Shown: positions 60,072 through 64,000 of the stretch, one piece after another
How the letters are laid out: every line of letters starts with the position of its first letter
How positions within the stretch are numbered: the stretch's first letter is position 1
Assembly: GCF_008329705.1 (NCBI RefSeq)
Contig: NZ_VTSX01000023.1
Location: 21,720-85,719, forward strand
Length of the DNA stretch: 64,000 nucleotides
Direction of reading: 5' to 3'
Source of the DNA: Chryseobacterium sp. SN22
Lineage (GTDB): Bacteria; Bacteroidota; Bacteroidia; Flavobacteriales; Weeksellaceae
Made by a program: the position numbers and the translations under genes
Notes under the pieces: model-generated
Told to the model about the DNA's origin: nothing
The model's input: the letters and a program-made list of their open reading frames with translations, nothing else
The model's database searches: none

Positions 60072-60505
60072 GAGTGCTGAGCTGGTTTTTAGTGGCCTTT
60101 GGGATATTGGGACTCATTGGCATCAGAATAGGGGAAGACCGTCTTTTTTACGATCCTTTCCTAAACTACTTCCATGAAGCACAGAAAAACATTCCTTTTC
60201 CACCTTTTGAATGGGGAAAATTGGTTGCCGGCTATCTTTTCCGTTTTATCTTAAATCTTTTTTTCTCCTGCCTGATCATTCATTTCTGGTTCAGAAACAG
60301 GCAATGGACCATCCAGGGCGCTATTTTAATAACGATTATCTTTCTGATCACCTTTCCGATTTACCTGTACTGTATTTACGACCGGTTTGAAATCGGATAT
60401 CTGTTTTCTTTTTACATGCGGCGGTTTGTAATCCAGCCTTTGATTCTGCTGCTGGTTATCCCGATGTTTTATTACCGGAAGCATTTGAATGAAAAAATAA
60501 ATTAA
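60068..60505 (+). CDS. Exosortase F system-associated membrane protein
   Basis: The 145-aa protein starts at 60068, overlapping the xrtF stop (ATGA). It has four membrane segments (LSWFLVAFGILGLIGIRI, GKLVAGYLFRFILNLFFSCLIIHFW, QGAILITIIFLITFPIYLYCIY and FVIQPLILLLVIPMFYY) and conserved-looking EDRLFYDPFLNYFH and YMRRFVIQP. It matches the partner protein always found with XrtF. It may help recognise substrates or assemble the enzyme; this is unknown. Confidence 0.8.
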   Translation: MRVLSWFLVAFGILGLIGIRIGEDRLFYDPFLNYFHEAQKNIPFPPFEWGKLVAGYLFRFILNLFFSCLIIHFWFRNRQWTIQGAILITIIFLITFPIYLYCIYDRFEIGYLFSFYMRRFVIQPLILLLVIPMFYYRKHLNEKIN

Positions 60506-60509
60506 TATT

Positions 60510-61508
60510 TTATTCCGCGGTATGCTTTTCCGTGTTGGTCACGTTTTCCGGGGTCCAGGTTACTCTTTTTACAAAATCTTTTTCACGGACCGGACATTCC
60601 GCGATCCGGCAGACCGGGCAGGAAATGGGCTTGCAGTCATCCATATGGAAATTGAACTCCACACTGCGGCTGGTATTCTTGGCCAGGAGGATGATCATTT
60701 TTTCCATTTCATTGTGCGCATCGCGAAGGCTGTAATACCAGGGCAGGGTAATGTGGGCATCGATGTGTAGGTTGGCTCCGAACTGCTGGATTTTCATGTT
60801 GTGGACATCAATCCATTCCGTGCGGCGGTTTTCTTCCAGCACCTTGATGATCTGGTTGAGCAATTCGGGATCCTGTTCGTCCATAATCCCGCTTAAAGAC
60901 TTCCGGACGATCTTGTACCCCACAAGGATGATGTAAAGCCCGAAAATCAAAGCTACCACCGAATCCAGCCAGTAAATTTTAGTGAAATAGACAACAATTA
61001 AACTGATCACCACCCCAAGAGTCGTTACCGTATCGGACTGCAGGTGTTTTCCGGACGAAATTAACACCAGGGAGTTCTCTGCTTCTCCTTTTTTAATGGA
61101 AATATAGCCCAACAGGTAATTGACAACAGCCGTAGCAGCAATAATCCAGATTCCAAGATCAAGCTTACTCAGGACCTTCCCGACGATAAGGCTGTTGACG
61201 CCTTCGTAAATGATCATGATTCCTGCAATGGCAATCAGGGCCCCTTCGATTCCGGAGGTGACGAATTCTACCTTTCCATGGCCGTACGGATGGTCCTCAT
61301 CTTTGGGTTTCGCAGCCAGGTACAGGGAATATAATCCCATAAAAGCACTCACCACATTCACGATACTTTCCATCGCATCCGAAAAGACAGCATCGGAATT
61401 CGTTAGTTTCCAGGCAACGATTTTCCCGATGAAAAGGATGACCCCAAAAACAGCGATCAGTTTCTGAAAGGACAGTTTATCTGTATTTTTATTCTGCTGA
61501 ACGTTCAT
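60510..61508 (-). CDS. Cation diffusion facilitator family metal transporter
   Basis: The 332-aa transporter exports divalent metals. It has about six membrane segments and the signature HPYGHGKVEFVTSGIEG. One membrane site keeps the HxxxD pair (KHLQSDTVTT), while the first site reads SDAMESIVN instead of the common HxxxD. The C-terminal cytoplasmic part has HIDAHITL and ends with a Cys cluster, CKPISCPVCRIAEC, which could bind metal. The ion is uncertain. It converges on the XrtF pair and ends 4 bp from it. Confidence 0.88.
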   Translation of the reverse strand: MNVQQNKNTDKLSFQKLIAVFGVILFIGKIVAWKLTNSDAVFSDAMESIVNVVSAFMGLYSLYLAAKPKDEDHPYGHGKVEFVTSGIEGALIAIAGIMIIYEGVNSLIVGKVLSKLDLGIWIIAATAVVNYLLGYISIKKGEAENSLVLISSGKHLQSDTVTTLGVVISLIVVYFTKIYWLDSVVALIFGLYIILVGYKIVRKSLSGIMDEQDPELLNQIIKVLEENRRTEWIDVHNMKIQQFGANLHIDAHITLPWYYSLRDAHNEMEKMIILLAKNTSRSVEFNFHMDDCKPISCPVCRIAECPVREKDFVKRVTWTPENVTNTEKHTAE

Positions 61509-61518
61509 AGGTTTGATA

Positions 61519-61550
61519 AAAAAAAGAATCTCAATTCTGAGACTCTTTTT
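61519..61550 (-). terminator. Terminator after asd
   Basis: AGAGTCTCA/TGAGATTCT on the minus strand (one wobble) followed by a T-run, 12 bp past the asd stop. Confidence 0.78.
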
Positions 61551-61562
61551 AGGTTTGTTAGT

Positions 61563-62555
61563 TTACACTAAGTTCTTTTCTACCAGGTATTCTGCAATCT
61601 GTACCGCGTTGGTGGCAGCTCCTTTTCGCAGATTGTCCGCCACAATCCAGAGATTCAGGGTATTGGGCTGAGACAGGTCCCGCCGGATCCTTCCGACGAA
61701 TACTTCATCTTTTCCTTCGGAATACAGCGGCATCGGGTATTCATTGTTTTTCACATTATCCATCACCACAACGCCCGGGGTTTCGGATAAGATTTTCCGT
61801 ACTTCATCAAGATCGAATTCATTTTCAAACTCGATGTTTACACTTTCCGAGTGGCCTCCCTGTACGGGAACCCTTACGGCAGTAGCCGTTAAATTAAACG
61901 TGTCGTCCCCTAAAATCTTCTTAGGTTCCTTCATCAGCTTAATTTCTTCTTTGGTGTAATCGTCGTCTGCAAAAACATCGCAGTGCGGCAGTGCATTTTT
62001 GAAGATCTGGTAAGGATATACTTTAGCCGTAGACTCGTCTCCGCCGATTTCCCCGTTTAGCTGGTCAACGGCTGCTTTACCGGTACCTGTAACGGATTGG
62101 TAAGTGGAAACGATCACTCTTTTAAGATCGTATTTTTTATTCAATGGTCCCAATACCATCACCAGCTGAATCGTCGAACAGTTCGGGTTGGCAATGATCT
62201 TGTCTTCCTTTGTCAGTACCTCTGCATTGATTTCCGGCACCACCAGTTTTTTGCCGGGATCCATTCTCCAGGCAGAAGAATTGTCGATCACCGTAGTTCC
62301 TGCTTCGGCAAAAAGAGGGGCGAATTCCAGGGAAGTCCCGCCTCCGGCAGAGAAGATCGCGATATCGGGTTTGGCAGCTATAGCGTCCTTCATGCTTACA
62401 ATCGTAAATTCTTCCTGTTTATACTTCACCTTATTGCCAACGGATTTTTCGGATGCTACCGGAATCAGTTCGGTGATCGGGAAGTTTCTCTCCTCGAGAA
62501 CTTTAAGCATAACTTGTCCAACCATTCCTGTTGAACCTACTACAGCTACTTTCAT
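61563..62555 (-). CDS. asd: Aspartate-semialdehyde dehydrogenase
   Basis: Asd reduces aspartyl phosphate to aspartate semialdehyde, feeding lysine, diaminopimelate, threonine and methionine synthesis. The start at 62555 (MKVAVVGSTGMVGQVMLKVL) is the standard NADP-binding beginning; a reading to 62630 adds an unlikely 25 residues. The catalytic Cys is in NPNCSTIQLVM, and GGHSESVNIEFE carries the substrate-site His. The 330-aa length fits. It follows the membrane protein gene by 34 bp. Confidence 0.95.
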   Translation of the reverse strand: MKVAVVGSTGMVGQVMLKVLEERNFPITELIPVASEKSVGNKVKYKQEEFTIVSMKDAIAAKPDIAIFSAGGGTSLEFAPLFAEAGTTVIDNSSAWRMDPGKKLVVPEINAEVLTKEDKIIANPNCSTIQLVMVLGPLNKKYDLKRVIVSTYQSVTGTGKAAVDQLNGEIGGDESTAKVYPYQIFKNALPHCDVFADDDYTKEEIKLMKEPKKILGDDTFNLTATAVRVPVQGGHSESVNIEFENEFDLDEVRKILSETPGVVVMDNVKNNEYPMPLYSEGKDEVFVGRIRRDLSQPNTLNLWIVADNLRKGAATNAVQIAEYLVEKNLV

Positions 62556-62589
62556 TGATTTAATTAAAAATTGTTTTGTTAAAATATAT

Positions 62590-63027
62590 TTATGCCCCGA
62601 AGACTCTGGCCCACGGGAACGCGAATGCAAATAAACCTACGGCAATTAATCCCATAATTACTACGCCTAAGGTAATGGTAGGATTTGTTTTTACTTTTTT
62701 ATTAACGATCGTCATCAAAACAGCGGCGATCAGCATCGAAAACGGATGTTCTACATATTGGAATCTTGAATAAGAATCACTCATCAGGGTTCCTGCAGAT
62801 AAAGCAGCTTTAACGCCCGGCGATACCATAAGGAGAACAATCCCTGCTATAAACTGCACATGGAAGAAGATCATCGTAAAAAGGGTAATCTTTTTCAGAA
62901 ACTTATTCACTTTCCCGCTATAGCCGAACATCGTCGTTAAGAGGGCAATCACAAATAAGGTCACCAAAAGAATTTCCAGATATCCAATTCCCTTATGCGC
63001 ATTAAGCAAAATGTTGTAAAATTCCAT
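62590..63027 (-). CDS. Small four-helix membrane protein
   Basis: The 145-aa protein has four hydrophobic segments: GYLEILLVTLFVIALLTTMF, ITLFTMIFFHVQFIAGIVLLM, PFSMLIAAVLMTIVNK and TLGVVIMGLIAVGLFAFAF. It has a conserved-looking His in the first (NAHKGIGY) and second (FFHVQF) helices, and EHPFSM between. I know a related family in Flavobacteriia often named only as membrane or cytochrome-like protein; heme binding by the paired histidines is a guess. It lies just upstream of asd. Confidence 0.65.
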   Translation of the reverse strand: MEFYNILLNAHKGIGYLEILLVTLFVIALLTTMFGYSGKVNKFLKKITLFTMIFFHVQFIAGIVLLMVSPGVKAALSAGTLMSDSYSRFQYVEHPFSMLIAAVLMTIVNKKVKTNPTITLGVVIMGLIAVGLFAFAFPWARVFGA

Positions 63028-63063
63028 AATCTATTTTTTGTTTTTTTAAAGTACACAAAGATA

Positions 63064-63092
63064 ACAAAAAATCCCGGCGAAATGCCGGGATT
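63064..63092 (-). terminator. Terminator after the LanC-like gene
   Basis: AATCCCGGC/GCCGGGATT with a 5-base loop and six T on the minus strand, 20 bp past the stop. Confidence 0.85.
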
Positions 63093-63112
63093 GGTAGGTA
63101 TAAAATGGATAA

Positions 63113-63994
63113 TTAATAGAGTAAATATTTTAAAGTATCACTCATATGATTTTCCTGTTTAACAATTAAGTTTAATCCTAATTTGCTATAACCAGAATTC
63201 CAGATACCAATTTCTTTATCATCACTTTTATCAGGAATATCTTCTATTTTGATTTTCTCAAAAAAAATATTTGCCTGTTTAATAAGCTTGATATCCGTTA
63301 GATAATTAAGTGATATACTAATATGCTTTTGAATTAACGGATAAGAGTGTATAAGAGGTTTTTTTATTATCCACTTAATGCTTTCTGATAATAGGAAATC
63401 AATTAGTGGTGATGGGAAGATATTTGTAAGAAGGTTTAAAAGCTTTATAAAAGATTCTAATATATTTACTGAAAACTTTTCATAATATTTATTTTTTTTA
63501 AGTTGATAAAATATATGAGTGTAAAATATTAAGCTTTGATTAATAAAAATTTCATAATTTCCTTTTAATTGTTCGGATCTTGTTGATATAAACCTTTCAA
63601 TAAAATAGAAAAGAATGTTGCAATTTATTTCAAAGTGTTCTTGGGAAGTTATATAATCTTTTGAAAAAAAAATACTTTTTAGTTGATCTTCAAGTAAATC
63701 CGGAAGGAATTCGTCATGATTAATATCTAATAAATTTTCGATGCATAAATGATTAATAGTCCATGCTATACCTGAAAGGCCATTGAATAAACTTACATTA
63801 GAAATATTTTCTAAATCATTTAATTCATATTCAATTAATTCAATTCCTTGGTTATATGAATTAACGTCCTTTGCAAATCTATAATAATAAAAAAAGAATA
63901 ATGCTACGGCACTTCTGCCATTTAATCCTGAGTCCCAAAATCTATAATTGTCCTGACTTATAAGCCTGGCATGTATTTTTTCTAAAGAATACAT
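63113..63994 (-). CDS. LanC-like (lanthionine synthetase C-fold) protein, possibly incomplete at the window edge
   Basis: The 293-aa reading frame has GLNGRSAVALFFFYYYRF (23-40) and SLFNGLSGIAWTINHLC (68-84), the GxxG helix-turn repeats of the LanC alpha/alpha barrel. A last repeat-like segment is GIWNSGYSKLGL near 268. LanC enzymes close thioether rings in lanthipeptides, using a zinc bound by Cys, Cys and His; those residues are not seen here, and the protein is shorter than the usual 400 aa. The window ends 6 bp past the ATG, so a longer N-terminus cannot be excluded. It is much more AT-rich than its neighbours, which suggests transfer and a possible peptide-product locus beyond the window. 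Confidence 0.6.
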   Translation of the reverse strand: MYSLEKIHARLISQDNYRFWDSGLNGRSAVALFFFYYYRFAKDVNSYNQGIELIEYELNDLENISNVSLFNGLSGIAWTINHLCIENLLDINHDEFLPDLLEDQLKSIFFSKDYITSQEHFEINCNILFYFIERFISTRSEQLKGNYEIFINQSLIFYTHIFYQLKKNKYYEKFSVNILESFIKLLNLLTNIFPSPLIDFLLSESIKWIIKKPLIHSYPLIQKHISISLNYLTDIKLIKQANIFFEKIKIEDIPDKSDDKEIGIWNSGYSKLGLNLIVKQENHMSDTLKYLLY

Positions 63995-64000
63995 TAAGAA

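Noticed and set aside
1..64000. CRISPR array, prophage or transposon
   Set aside because: No regularly spaced direct repeats, no cas, integrase, transposase or phage structural genes were seen.

Overview
The window looks like a chromosomal segment of a Chryseobacterium-like member of the Bacteroidota (Weeksellaceae/Flavobacteriales). The reasons are: promoter elements of the Bacteroidota type (TTG, 18-20 bp, TAnnTTTG) before many genes; families confined to or typical of this phylum (DUF4271, DUF4293, DUF4296, DUF5689, DUF6702-like, exosortase XrtF and its partner, Rho with a long disordered insertion, TonB-dependent receptors with carboxypeptidase-like N-termini); moderate GC; and several small intergenic repeat families of the sort dispersed in Chryseobacterium genomes. 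The genus is an inference from gene content and recall, not from an alignment. No rRNA, tRNA, CRISPR array, transposase or prophage gene was seen.

Layout. 0.4-9.4 kb: serine hydrolase, lipoprotein, glycyl-tRNA synthetase, small secreted protein, esterase, ECF sigma factor with a membrane partner, TruC-like pseudouridine synthase, PyrD. 9.5-17.6 kb: XRE regulator, DUF445 membrane protein, MsrB, L,D-transpeptidase-fold protein, then an OmpR/PhoB-type two-component system divergent from a porin, a Dabb protein and a cupin-like protein, with three 11-bp direct repeats between them. 18-21.8 kb: a FabF-thioesterase-TetR operon with a 22-bp perfect palindrome in its promoter, OsmC, and an AraC regulator. 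22-28.4 kb: a same-strand block of histidine kinase, response regulator, a lipoprotein with three NPPHGxPxHxC repeats, a Cys/His-rich small protein, and a TonB receptor with two N-terminal heavy-metal-associated domains; this is a strong candidate for an uncharacterised metal (probably copper) handling locus.

28.6-44.3 kb is mostly housekeeping: SRPBCC protein, S9 peptidase, HemD, DUF4271, polyprenol-phosphate glycosyltransferase, DUF4296 lipoprotein, Tgt (lacking all three zinc cysteines), LptG-like permease, BirA, RsfS, FtsH, LUD protein, CdsA, Psd, and an MsbA-like ABC exporter. 44.4-49.8 kb: M28 peptidase, DUF4293 protein divergent from rho with interlocked promoters, superoxide dismutase, lipoprotein. 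49.8-55.6 kb: secreted endonuclease/phosphatase-fold enzyme divergent from a TonB receptor and DUF5689 lipoprotein, probably a nutrient scavenging unit. 55.8-59.5 kb: an operon-like row of AmgK-like kinase, stand-alone RapZ C-terminal domain, MurU-like nucleotidyltransferase, LOG-family hydrolase and DUF6702-like protein, read here as a possible amino-sugar/cell-wall recycling pathway with its own sensor. 59.5-64 kb: XrtF and partner, CDF metal transporter, Asd, a membrane protein, and at the edge an AT-rich LanC-like gene that may be the border of a RiPP (peptide natural product) locus continuing outside the window.

The most promising leads are the metal locus at 22-28.4 kb, the AmgK/RapZ-C/MurU row, the phased repeats before the porin, the zinc-less Tgt, and the LanC-like edge gene.
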